Assembly: GCA_038244055.1 (NCBI GenBank)
Contig: JBBRTW010000056.1
Coordinates: forward strand, 1 to 22,707
Length of the DNA stretch: 22,707 nucleotides
Reading direction: 5' to 3'
Origin: DASPKW01 sp038244055
GTDB taxonomy: Bacteria > Planctomycetota > Phycisphaerae > Tepidisphaerales > Tepidisphaeraceae
The position numbers and the translations under genes were made by a program. Positions 9,155 to 17,178 of this stretch are shown here, piece after piece (within the stretch, counting starts at the first letter, position 1; every line of letters begins with the position of its first letter). The notes beneath the pieces are model-generated. The model made no database searches. It was not told where the DNA came from and saw only the letters and a program-made list of their open reading frames with translations.

Positions 9155-12100
9155 ATGTCCCTCCCCGAACTCTGTGTCCGGCGACCTGTATTCACCACCA
9201 TGCTGATCCTGTTCCCGGTGGTTCTCGGGATCATGGCCTACAGCAAGATGGGGACGGACCTGTTCCCCAATGTCGATCTCCCCATCGTCACCATCACCAC
9301 CACCCGCGCCGGCACCAGCGTCGAGGAAATGGAGACGGGCGTCACCAAGCTGATCGAGGAGGCCGTCAACACCATTTCCGGGATCGACGAGCTGCGCTCG
9401 ACAACCAAGGAGGGCATCTGCACGGTCGTCGTCCAGTTTGTCCTCGAGAAAAATCGCGATGTCGCCCAGCAGGAGGTGCAGGGGAAGGTCAACACCATTC
9501 TCTCGCGCCTGCCCCAGGGTTCGGATGCGCCGATCATCGACAAGTTCGATGTCGATGCCACACCGGTCATGACCATCGCCATTTCCTCCAAAGAGCCGGC
9601 CGCCGCGGATGTCGCGGCCGCCCGCCAGCGCGAGATCACCGAAGTCTCCGACAAGCAGATCAAGGATACGCTCTCCTCGCTCTCCGGTGTCGGCTCGGTC
9701 ACGCTGGTCGGCGGGAGCAAGCGGGCGATCCAGGTCACGGTGGATGCCCGCAAGCTCGAAGCCTACCACCTCTCCATCGACCAGGTGCGGCAGGCGCTGG
9801 CCAACCAGAATCTCGAACTGCCCGGCGGGCGCGTGGATCAGAACGAGCGCGAGCCCATTCTCCGCACCATGGGCCGAATCGAGAAGACCTCCGACTTCCG
9901 CAAGGTGATCGTCGCCAATTCAGGCGGCCAGCCTATCCGCGTTTCCGATCTCGGTTCGGTGGATGACGATATCGAAGAGCGGCGCTCGCTCGGCCGGCTC
10001 GATAACAACCCCGCCGTGCTCCTGATCGTGCAAAAGCAGTCCGGCTCAAACACCGTCGAGGTCATCAACACCGTCAAGAAACGCCTAGCCCTCATGGGGG
10101 GCGAGCCCGATGCAAAAGACGTGGATTCCCGCACCAATTTCGTGCTCGATATCGAAGGGCGCGGCCGGCTCAATGCCGAAGTCATCCGCGACCAGTCGCG
10201 CTTCATCAATGCTTCGCTGCATGAAGTGAAGAAACATCTGGTCCTGGGTTCGATCCTCGTCAGCCTGACGATCCTCCTTTTCCTGCGCGATTGGCGCACG
10301 ATGCTCATCGCCAGCCTTTCCATCCCCGTCTCGCTGGTCAGCACGTTCATGGTGATGAACTGGCTGAACTTCACGCTCAATAACATCTCCATGCTCGCCC
10401 TGGTGCTGGCGGTGGGCATCGTCATCGATGATGCGGTGGTCGTGCATGAGAACATTTTCCGCTGGATGGAGGAGAAGGGTTACAGCGCCTGGGATGCGGC
10501 ATTGGCGGCCACCAAGGAGATCGCGCTGGCCGTCGTCGCCACTACGCTTTCGCTGGTCGTCATCTTCCTCCCCATCGCCTTCATGCAGGGGCGCGTCGGG
10601 CGATTTTTCTTCTCCTTCGGCGTCACCTGTGCCGTCTCCATCCTCTGCTCGATGCTGGTCAGCTTTACGCTCACTCCCATGCTCTGCTCGCGCTTTCTCA
10701 AGCTTTCGAAACACGCCAGGGAGCAGGGCGCCAGCCACCATTCCGGCGGAATTTACGGCCGATTTGTCGAGGGCCCCTACCTCTGGACCCTGCGCTGGTC
10801 CCTCCGCCATCGCTGGGCGATCGTGCTGGCGACGATTGTGGTGACGGCCTCGATCTTCCCCTGGCCGTTTGGCCGGTGGTTCGCCTTCGGCAGCCCCGCG
10901 CGCGAGCAACAGCTCGCCTCCTTGAATTATCCCGGCCTGTTTGGATTCGTGGGCCTCGATTTCATTCCCAAGGACGACCAGTCCGAATTCGAGATCGCCA
11001 TCACCACCCCCGCCGGCTGGACCCTCAAGCGCGCCGATGACACCTGCAAGGAGATCGAGACCGCGATGCGCTCCTGGCCGCAGGTGACTAATGTCCTGAC
11101 CACGCTCGGCGACACCACCGGCAAAATCTCCAAGGGCCAGGGCGATGTCACGCAAGGGTCGATCTACGTCCGCCTGATCGATCTGGATGCCCGCAAGAAG
11201 GACCCGGCCACCGGCCGGAAGTTCAGCCAGTTCGAGATCATGGCCAAGGCCCGCGCCCTGATGTCGCAGTATCCGGACCTGCGCTCTTCCGTGCAGATTC
11301 CGGCGGCGATTTCCTCGGGCACGGTCAATGCCGATATTGAGATGACACTGGTTGGCCCCGATCTTTCGGCACTCACCAAATACGCCGATGAAATCATCGC
11401 CACGATGCGCGTTAGCCCGGGCATCGCCGATGTCGATACCACGCTGGCCCTGCGCAAGCCCGAGATGCGCGTCTCGGTCGATCGCGATCGCGCATCTGAT
11501 CTGGGCGTCTCCATCCAGACAATCGCCTCGACGCTTCAGACTCTCGTCGGCGGGCAGATCGTGTCAGATTACAAGGACAATCAAATCGGCGAGCTATACG
11601 ATGTATGGCTGCGCGCCACGGGGGTCGGCCGCAATGATGCCAAGGCGATTCAGAATCTGACCATCCCATCCACCAAGCCGCCGCTGTCCGCCGCGGCGCC
11701 GGCCTCTTCATCGGCCGCCGGCGCATCCAGCGCTGCCCCGGCCGGGTCTTCCAATGACAATCCCAATAGCCCGCGCCTGATCACGCTCACCAACGTCGCC
11801 AAACTCTCCGAAGAGAAAGGCCCCGCCCAGATCGATCGCTTCGCCCGCCAGCGCAAGATCACGCTCATCTGCAACCTCGCCGGCGCGGCCACTTCCGATG
11901 CGGTCGTCGCCTTCAACCAGGCCGCCGCCGCCGTGGATCATGGCCAGGGCCTGCCGGCCGGATATCAGCTTATCGCCTCCGGCCGCGCCAAAACCCAGGC
12001 CGAGTCCAACGTCGCTTTTTTCATGGCCTTCATGTTCTCGCTGGTCTTCATGTACATGATTTTGGCGGCCCAGTTCGAATCGTTCATCCACCCGATCACG

Positions 12101-12775
12101 ATCCTGCTGGCCGTGCCGCTGACCATCCCCTTCGCGATCCTCTCGCTGATCATGCTCGGGCAGTCGCTGACGATCTACTCGATCCTCGGCGTTTTCCTCC
12201 TCTTCGGCATCGTCAAGAAAAACGGCATTTTGCAGGTGGATTACACCAACGTCCTCCGCCAACGCGCGGCCGATGAACCGATGGTCGTCCCCGTCGCCTA
12301 CCGCCAGGCCGGGAAGGCAGAAGGCAGAAGGCAGAAGGCAGAATCCGACAAGGGACAACGTACCACTGACACCGAACAAACTCGCAACTCTCAACTCGCA
12401 ACTCGCAACTCCTCCGCATGGACCCGCTTCATCGCCAAACTCACCCCCGCCAAGCGCACGCGCACCTGGGCCATCATGGAAGCCAACCGCACGCGCCTGC
12501 GACCCATCCTCATGACCACGCTCATGCTCATCGCCGGTATGATCCCCATCGCCCTGGGCGAAGGGCCGGGCTCGGCCAGCCGCGCCTCGATGGCCAAGGT
12601 CATTGTCGGCGGCCAGGCGATGTCGTTGCTGCTCTCGCTGCTGGTCACGCCCGTCGCCTACAGCTTCTTCGATGACATCGCCAACCGCCGCAAGAACCGC
12701 CGGAAGGATGATGCCACTGGCGATGATGAGACGATTCCCGATGCCAAGCTCGCCGATCCAGTTCCTACTTCTTAA
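9155..12775 (+). CDS. RND multidrug efflux permease (HAE1-type), permease 2
   Basis: 1206 aa, clearly longer than the 1030-1050 usual in the family. TM1 is near residues 12-30. The porter domain shows AVNTISGIDELRSTTKEG. TM4 has VIDDAVVV (D425/D426) and TM10 has FGIVKKN (K1021/K1022), so the proton relay is complete. Extra segments explain the length: an Ala-rich piece near 147-158, a stretch near 565-600 after TM7, an Ala/Ser/Pro-rich piece near 840-872, and an insertion near 1045-1100 between TM10 and TM11 that includes a heptamer array. ATG 9155 follows a pyrimidine-rich repeat leader without a ribosome site, 104 bp after the adaptor stop, so it is probably cotranscribed with the adaptor. 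The 3' end overlaps the convergent hydrolase gene by 11 bp. Confidence 0.93.
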   Translation: MSLPELCVRRPVFTTMLILFPVVLGIMAYSKMGTDLFPNVDLPIVTITTTRAGTSVEEMETGVTKLIEEAVNTISGIDELRSTTKEGICTVVVQFVLEKNRDVAQQEVQGKVNTILSRLPQGSDAPIIDKFDVDATPVMTIAISSKEPAAADVAAARQREITEVSDKQIKDTLSSLSGVGSVTLVGGSKRAIQVTVDARKLEAYHLSIDQVRQALANQNLELPGGRVDQNEREPILRTMGRIEKTSDFRKVIVANSGGQPIRVSDLGSVDDDIEERRSLGRLDNNPAVLLIVQKQSGSNTVEVINTVKKRLALMGGEPDAKDVDSRTNFVLDIEGRGRLNAEVIRDQSRFINASLHEVKKHLVLGSILVSLTILLFLRDWRTMLIASLSIPVSLVSTFMVMNWLNFTLNNISMLALVLAVGIVIDDAVVVHENIFRWMEEKGYSAWDAALAATKEIALAVVATTLSLVVIFLPIAFMQGRVGRFFFSFGVTCAVSILCSMLVSFTLTPMLCSRFLKLSKHAREQGASHHSGGIYGRFVEGPYLWTLRWSLRHRWAIVLATIVVTASIFPWPFGRWFAFGSPAREQQLASLNYPGLFGFVGLDFIPKDDQSEFEIAITTPAGWTLKRADDTCKEIETAMRSWPQVTNVLTTLGDTTGKISKGQGDVTQGSIYVRLIDLDARKKDPATGRKFSQFEIMAKARALMSQYPDLRSSVQIPAAISSGTVNADIEMTLVGPDLSALTKYADEIIATMRVSPGIADVDTTLALRKPEMRVSVDRDRASDLGVSIQTIASTLQTLVGGQIVSDYKDNQIGELYDVWLRATGVGRNDAKAIQNLTIPSTKPPLSAAAPASSSAAGASSAAPAGSSNDNPNSPRLITLTNVAKLSEEKGPAQIDRFARQRKITLICNLAGAATSDAVVAFNQAAAAVDHGQGLPAGYQLIASGRAKTQAESNVAFFMAFMFSLVFMYMILAAQFESFIHPITILLAVPLTIPFAILSLIMLGQSLTIYSILGVFLLFGIVKKNGILQVDYTNVLRQRAADEPMVVPVAYRQAGKAEGRRQKAESDKGQRTTDTEQTRNSQLATRNSSAWTRFIAKLTPAKRTRTWAIMEANRTRLRPILMTTLMLIAGMIPIALGEGPGSASRASMAKVIVGGQAMSLLLSLLVTPVAYSFFDDIANRRKNRRKDDATGDDETIPDAKLADPVPTS
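12316..12411. repeat. In-frame heptamer array inside the permease 2 gene
   Basis: Four exact GGCAGAA units (12316-12343) are followed by five looser 7-bp units ending in ACA or ACC (TCCGACA, AGGGACA, ACGTACC, ACTGACA, CCGAACA; 12344-12378). After one extra base come ACTCGCA, ACTCTCA, ACTCGCA, ACTCGCA (12380-12407) and a partial unit. The period of 7 is kept over about 90 bp while the word changes. The block codes for about residues 1054-1086 (EGRRQKAE...TRNSQLATRNS), a polar stretch in a cytoplasmic loop not expected in the family. Confidence 0.88.
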
Positions 12776-14948
12776 TCCACTCGACCACCTCCGCCTCGCG
12801 GGCGTTGGTCAGGCGGTTCCAATCATCGGGCAGCAGCGCCTGCCCGCCCGCCTCGGCGACGGCCTTCTCCACCTCATGCCAGTCCGCGTTCCAGTCGCCC
12901 CTGGGCTGGATCACCAGAACCCTTGCGCCGCGCCCGCGGGTCGCGGCAACCATCTCTCCAAAATCCACGGGGATTTCCCCCTCGCGCCCGCCGACGAATG
13001 CGCCGACCCTGGGCATCCACCCATACAAATTACTCCAGCGCCGCGCTCCGCCCGTCCCTTTCGCATCCGTATCGGTGCGCATCGGCGTCCAGCCCGCGAT
13101 GCTCACCACACCCGCGACGCGCCCATCGAGCGCGCCGGCGATGGTTGCCGTCATTCCGCCCATCGCGTAGCCGACGATGAATATCCTCTTCGAATCCACC
13201 TCCGGCCGCTTCGCCAGCGCATCGACCGCGCTGCGGGCATCGGAAACCATCTTCCCCATCAGGCTCCAATCCGGATTCTTCTCGTAAAACTCCAGGCGCA
13301 GATCGCGCCGGGTCCCCGTCCCGATCGGATCGAACGCCAGCACCGCGATTCCCGCCTTCGACAATGCCGTGTGCATCTGCTCCCCCGATTTGTAGCTGGC
13401 CACATACCCCAGCGAGGTATGCAGCGGCGCCAGCCAGACCACGGCCGGCAGTTTACCACGGCCATTGGTCGCTTCCGCTTCCTTCGGCATGTATAGATCG
13501 CCGGCGATTGCATCTCCAAAGGTCACCGCGATTTTTCCACCCGCCGGCTTGGCAAATTCCACGGGCAGCTCGCGCTGCGCCGGCCCATTTCCCAGCAGCC
13601 ACTCGATTCGCTCCTTCACCGCAGCCGCTTTGTCGATCGGCTTCACATCCCCATGCGCTTTCGCCCAGGCCGAATAATTCCACGGGTGCATCGGCCGATA
13701 GGGAAACAGATCCTCGATCGGCTTGCCCTCCGCCATCGCCACCAGGCAGCGGCTGGAATCCACATACGAAGGGTCATCAGGTTTATGCACGCCCGGCCGA
13801 TAGCGGACGGCCAGGTTGCCGGCCGCGCCGAGCAGCTCATACACTCCCTTGTTGAGCTGGTACGACTGCTCGATCGCCCAGGTATTTTCCACGCCGTCCT
13901 TGAGCGCGCTGCTCATCAACACCGGCCGCGGCGCGATCAGGGAATAGATGACGTGCATGTCGATGGGCAGGCGATTTTCCCGGCCGGTGAAGAATCGCGC
14001 GCGATGGCTCACCCAGTCCGGGAAATTCCCCGTCAGCAGTTCCACGCCCTCGCCGAAATAGGAGCCATCGCAATACCGGTACGCCAGCGATCCGCCGCTG
14101 CCGGGACTGGAGGCGATCACACCCGCGATCCGCTCATCGTAGGCCGCCCCCACCATCGCCTGTTTTGCGCTGCGCGAGTTGCCGCCGATGTAGATTTTCT
14201 TCGGATCGACCTCGTCCTGGGTGATGAGCCAATCCACCGCCCTGCTGGCGCTCCAACCGCGGCGGCGGAAGGCGCTCCAGTCATATTCCCTGCCCCACAA
14301 TTCGGCGAAGGCGGCCGATTCATCCTTTTTGTCATCGGAATAGACGGGATCGGTGGCGTTGTAGCGCAGAAGGCCGAACCCGCCTTTTTCATAGGCATCG
14401 GCCCCGAATTCGAGGTAGCGGGTGTTGTCGCTCATGTAGATTGGCCGCTTACCCGCGACTTTGGGCGGGTAGTACCAGCAGTGCAGGATGGCTTTGAATC
14501 CCGGCCCAAACTCGAGCCGTATCCTTTGCCAGGCGCGACCTTTTTCATCGGTGCCTTTCTCCTCGACGATCCCGCGCACTTCGCCGGCTTCCGGCGCGCG
14601 TCCGACCAGCCATTTCTCCATGAGCCCGAGCAGGTGCTTCCGCTGCGCGGGCCACTGCTCGCGGGTTACTTTCTCGCCAACTCCACCGGCGCGCTCAGCG
14701 GCGACGGGGTCTTTGATGAGCGGGTCTTCCGCCAGCCCCCGCGCGGGCAGTGCATCCAGATCGGGCATTTTCTCGCCGCTGGCGGCGAGCCATTCGTCGA
14801 AGGCTTTGCTGGGGGCCAACTGCCGCAGGCGTTGCAGATCGGGCGAGGTGTCGCGATCGGCGGAGAATGAAATACGCGCGGTGCAAAGAAAGAGCGCGAG
14901 GGTCACGATGGCAATGGCGCGAGTGCGGTGGAGAATTGAAGGGAGCAT
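12765..14948 (-). CDS. Exported tandem alpha/beta hydrolase, CE15/acetyl-esterase-like, second domain without nucleophile Ser
   Basis: 727 aa from ATG 14948. A signal peptide covers residues 1 to about 30 (AIAIVTLALFLCTARISFSA). The first domain (about 90-470) has the nucleophile motif GGNSRSAKQA with Ser258, then YDERIAGVIASSPGSGG and a late His in GVHKPDD. This resembles glucuronoyl esterases (GCSRxGK) and related acetyl-xylan esterases acting on plant or algal polysaccharides. The second domain (about 510-727) has a dienelactone-hydrolase-like fold: LPAVVWLAPLH, GIAVLAFDPIGTGTR, VDSKRIFIVGYAMGG. There the expected GxSxGG is GYAMGG with Ala595 (codon 13164-13166), so this half is probably not catalytic. 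A sulfatase gene lies upstream on the same strand, fitting polysaccharide use. The substrate is not determined. The frame is open upstream to 15125, but that part lacks a signal peptide start. Confidence 0.85.
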   Translation of the reverse strand: MLPSILHRTRAIAIVTLALFLCTARISFSADRDTSPDLQRLRQLAPSKAFDEWLAASGEKMPDLDALPARGLAEDPLIKDPVAAERAGGVGEKVTREQWPAQRKHLLGLMEKWLVGRAPEAGEVRGIVEEKGTDEKGRAWQRIRLEFGPGFKAILHCWYYPPKVAGKRPIYMSDNTRYLEFGADAYEKGGFGLLRYNATDPVYSDDKKDESAAFAELWGREYDWSAFRRRGWSASRAVDWLITQDEVDPKKIYIGGNSRSAKQAMVGAAYDERIAGVIASSPGSGGSLAYRYCDGSYFGEGVELLTGNFPDWVSHRARFFTGRENRLPIDMHVIYSLIAPRPVLMSSALKDGVENTWAIEQSYQLNKGVYELLGAAGNLAVRYRPGVHKPDDPSYVDSSRCLVAMAEGKPIEDLFPYRPMHPWNYSAWAKAHGDVKPIDKAAAVKERIEWLLGNGPAQRELPVEFAKPAGGKIAVTFGDAIAGDLYMPKEAEATNGRGKLPAVVWLAPLHTSLGYVASYKSGEQMHTALSKAGIAVLAFDPIGTGTRRDLRLEFYEKNPDWSLMGKMVSDARSAVDALAKRPEVDSKRIFIVGYAMGGMTATIAGALDGRVAGVVSIAGWTPMRTDTDAKGTGGARRWSNLYGWMPRVGAFVGGREGEIPVDFGEMVAATRGRGARVLVIQPRGDWNADWHEVEKAVAEAGGQALLPDDWNRLTNAREAEVVEWIKK

Positions 14949-15422
14949 GGGTGCATCATGGCCAAGAGGGCGGGGTTTTGCCAATAGGGGGCGAAAAGAA
15001 TGACCTTTCGCACGATTGGTGGACACCGGGCCAAGCGAGCGAAGATGATCTGGGCGGCGTGGGCGCATGATGGGGCCTCCCATAGAGGCGTGGGGTGTCA
15101 CGCGGGCGTGGCGCTGGGCGCGCACGGTGGCGAGAGAGAAGGGCGATTGGAGAGTGGGAGCGGAGATTTATTTTTGTGGGAGGGCGGATTTTCGGGGTCG
15201 GGGGGGTAGCGCGGCGGTGGCGTCGCGTGCGCACGGAGGATGGGCGGCGCGCATGGAGGGATGAAATGTAAAAAGTTAAAATGTTCAATGTTAAATGTTG
15301 AAGGCGGGTGACGCAGACTGGGGTGTCGCGCGGGTTGGGCGGGGGCGCGACGACGCAAGCGACCGCGAGGGCGAGTACACTAGCGACCAGCAATTCCAAT
15401 TCCGTGGGCGATTGCACCCAGC
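14949..15422. other. Intergenic region of 474 bp without a supported gene
   Basis: This gap lies between the start of the hydrolase gene and the end of the sulfatase gene, both on the minus strand. It should hold the hydrolase promoter and perhaps the sulfatase terminator, but no clear -35/-10 pair or hairpin stands out. A purine-rich, AT-richer stretch lies near 15160-15185 and a heptamer array at 15280-15300. Open frames here have no recognisable domains and look like chance frames. Confidence 0.6.
15280..15300. repeat. Heptamer array AATGTTC/AATGTTA/AATGTTG
   Basis: Three 7-bp units differ only in the last base: AATGTTC (15280-15286), AATGTTA (15287-15293), AATGTTG (15294-15300). On the opposite strand the period seems to continue more loosely to about 15262 (TTTTAAC, TTTTTAC). 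The array is AT-rich in a GC-rich setting and lies 3' of the sulfatase gene. Confidence 0.75.
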
Positions 15423-16820
15423 CTACGGTTTAGTTACGGGGCGTTCGGAGGGATCGGGCATTGATCGCTCGGTCTCCAGGCCTTTGTCGCCATCCCGCTT
15501 CATCCAGGCATCGAGGTCGCCGCGCAGCTTTGCGAGGCGCTGGGCTTGAGTTGGATCGGCGGCGAGGTTCTTGAGCTGCCAGGGGTCGGCGGCGGTGTTG
15601 TAGAGTTCCTCGGCGGGGCGGGTGTGGTAGCGGTGGACGATGGCGGCGGCGGCGGGGTCGGTCTGGGCGCGGGCGGCCCAGGTGTCCCAGTAGGCGCGGC
15701 CATCGCCGGCGTTGGCCTTGTCGATGTGGGTGTGATGCTCGGCGGCGGGGTCGATGTTGCGGATGTACAGGAAATCGCCGGCGCAGGCGGAGCGGATGGG
15801 ATAGCGGTTCATGGTTCCATCGCCGCTGTGGGTGCCGAAGATGATCGGGCGGTGGGCGGTTGATTGGCCGAGCAGGACCGGGAGGAAGGATTGGCCATCG
15901 ATGTGATCGGGCGGGGGGCCGGCAGCGGCCGAGACGAGGGTGGGCAGGAGGTCGATCCAGCTCACCATTGCATCGGAGCGGGCACCGGCCTTGAACTTGC
16001 CGGGCCAGGCGATGACCAGGGGCGTGCGCAGGCCGGTGTCGTAGCAGTTCCATTTGCCGAAGGGGAACTGAGCGCCGTTGTCGCCGCTGAAGAGGAAGAT
16101 GGTGTTGTCGCCGACGTATTTGCGGGCGGCGTCCATCACCATTCCGAGGTCGCGATCGGCGAAGGCGACGGCCTGGAGATAGCGGGCGTAGGCCTGGCGG
16201 GTTTCGGGGGTGTCGATGAAAGAAGGTGGGAGGGTGAGCTTGGACGGATCGAAGGAGGTTTCTTTCGGCCAGGGGACGTGGGGCCAGTTGGTTCCGATGA
16301 GCAGGCAGAGGGGTTTGTCGGATTTGCGCTTGGCGAGCCAGTCAACGGCGAACTCGATGCAGTCGTCCTGGTGATAGTTGAAGTGGCTGGCGAAATCGAA
16401 GCCGTATTCGGTGACCTGCTTGTAATGGGCGGTCTTGCCGATGGCGGCGGTGTCGTAGCCGAGTTCTTTGAAATAGGCGGGGAATTTTTTGAGGGACTTG
16501 GCGGGGCGGGCGTGATTGAGCATCGCGCCGTTGTGGATGGGGTCGAGCCCGGTCAGGAGCGCTGCGCGGCTGGGGGCGCAACTTGAGGAGGCGACGAAGG
16601 CATGGGAGAAGGTGATTCCCTGGGCGGCGAGGCGATCGAGGTTAGGCATGCGGGCATCGCGGCCGCCGTTGATGGGGCAATCGGCCCAGCCGAGGTCGTC
16701 GGCGATGAAGAAGACGATGTTGGGAGGCCGGGCGGGGGATGGGTCGGCGGCGCGGGCGGATGGCGCGGACAGGGCGATGGAGATGAAGAGGAGGGCGAGG
16801 ATGGAGTGTGAGGTGGGCAT
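15423..16820 (-). CDS. Exported type I sulfatase (N-sulfoglucosamine sulfohydrolase-like)
   Basis: 465 aa from ATG 16820, chosen because MPTSHSILALLFISIALSAPSARA is a good signal peptide; the open frame continues to 16898 without an export signal. Residues 34-45 (NIVFFIADDLGW) carry the first metal-binding aspartates. SSSCAPSRAALLTG has the C-x-P-S-R motif with Cys81, which becomes formylglycine in type I sulfatases. GDNGAQFPFGKWNCYDTGLRTP supplies later metal and substrate residues. The TGLDPIHNG and FPFGKWN stretches resemble sulfamidase-like sulfatases, so removal of sulfate from a sulfated glycan is likely; the exact substrate cannot be read. No formylglycine-generating enzyme is in the window. 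There is no clear ribosome site; a hairpin dyad lies 34 bp upstream. It neighbours the esterase-like hydrolase on the same strand. Confidence 0.93.
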   Translation of the reverse strand: MPTSHSILALLFISIALSAPSARAADPSPARPPNIVFFIADDLGWADCPINGGRDARMPNLDRLAAQGITFSHAFVASSSCAPSRAALLTGLDPIHNGAMLNHARPAKSLKKFPAYFKELGYDTAAIGKTAHYKQVTEYGFDFASHFNYHQDDCIEFAVDWLAKRKSDKPLCLLIGTNWPHVPWPKETSFDPSKLTLPPSFIDTPETRQAYARYLQAVAFADRDLGMVMDAARKYVGDNTIFLFSGDNGAQFPFGKWNCYDTGLRTPLVIAWPGKFKAGARSDAMVSWIDLLPTLVSAAAGPPPDHIDGQSFLPVLLGQSTAHRPIIFGTHSGDGTMNRYPIRSACAGDFLYIRNIDPAAEHHTHIDKANAGDGRAYWDTWAARAQTDPAAAAIVHRYHTRPAEELYNTAADPWQLKNLAADPTQAQRLAKLRGDLDAWMKRDGDKGLETERSMPDPSERPVTKP

Positions 16821-16853
16821 AGAGGGTTTGGGCAGGATACCATGGGAGATACC

Positions 16854-16876
16854 TGTATCATTCGCTCGATGATACA
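16854..16876. promoter_or_regulatory. Perfect dyad TGTATCAT-N7-ATGATACA upstream of the sulfatase
   Basis: Eight-base arms at 16854-16861 and 16869-16876 are exact inverted repeats around a 7-nt centre. The site ends 34 bp before the sulfatase start codon and is AT-rich in a GC-rich region, as expected of an operator. It could also fold as an mRNA hairpin. No regulator gene lies nearby to pair it with. Confidence 0.45.
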
Positions 16877-16945
16877 GAAATGTAGCGCGGGGATTCAATC
16901 TAAATGATTATGCGCGATTTCGCGCCGTTTGATGGGGAACGCCAT

Positions 16946-16988
16946 CCGGGACGGCGCTTTGTCGCTCCGCTCCGGCGCTCTGTCCCGG
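16946..16988. repeat. REP-like palindrome CCGGGAC...GTCCCGG
   Basis: Arms CCGGGACGGCGC (16946-16957) and GCTCTGTCCCGG (16977-16988) are complementary at 10 of 12 positions, with a 19-nt loop containing the CGCTCCG stretch. Size and GC content are like extragenic palindromes. A single copy was seen in this window, so its repeat status is inferred. Confidence 0.45.
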
Positions 16989-17178
16989 CTTGTTCAGAGG
17001 TGCGGGAATAGGCGTTGATCGTAGTAATTATTCTGGTTTCAAAAACCTTGAACGATCGCGCGACCTTGCCTCTTTATCCTCGGCTCCGACAATAGCCGAT
17101 AAATGAATCGCCTACGGCGCGGTTGGCGGTGTTGGGTCAAGCGCGGGCGAAGGATGTTGTTTTGACCACGGATTCCCC

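Larger units (their letters stand above)
16821..17178. other. Divergent intergenic region of 358 bp (sulfatase / Ddl)
   Basis: This region holds the start signals of the sulfatase (minus) and Ddl (plus) genes. Visible structures are the dyad at 16854-16876, a repeat-like palindrome at 16946-16988, and a bulged hairpin at 17073-17103 (TTTAT..CGGCT paired with AGCCG..ATAAA) in the Ddl leader. No convincing -35/-10 pair was found for either gene, and no coding region is supported. Confidence 0.6.

Noticed and set aside
12765..12775. Sequencing error suspected at the overlap of permease 2 and the hydrolase
   Set aside because: Both proteins end naturally (last RND helix plus a tail; a final helix in the hydrolase), so an 11-bp tail-to-tail overlap of convergent genes is acceptable.
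13653..14870. Open frame of 405 codons on the plus strand, antisense to the hydrolase
   Set aside because: The minus strand carries clear alpha/beta hydrolase motifs; the plus frame has no recognisable feature.
15864..16586. Gly/Glu/Val-rich open frame of 240 codons antisense to the sulfatase
   Set aside because: Sulfatase motifs on the minus strand are decisive; the antisense frame is low-complexity.
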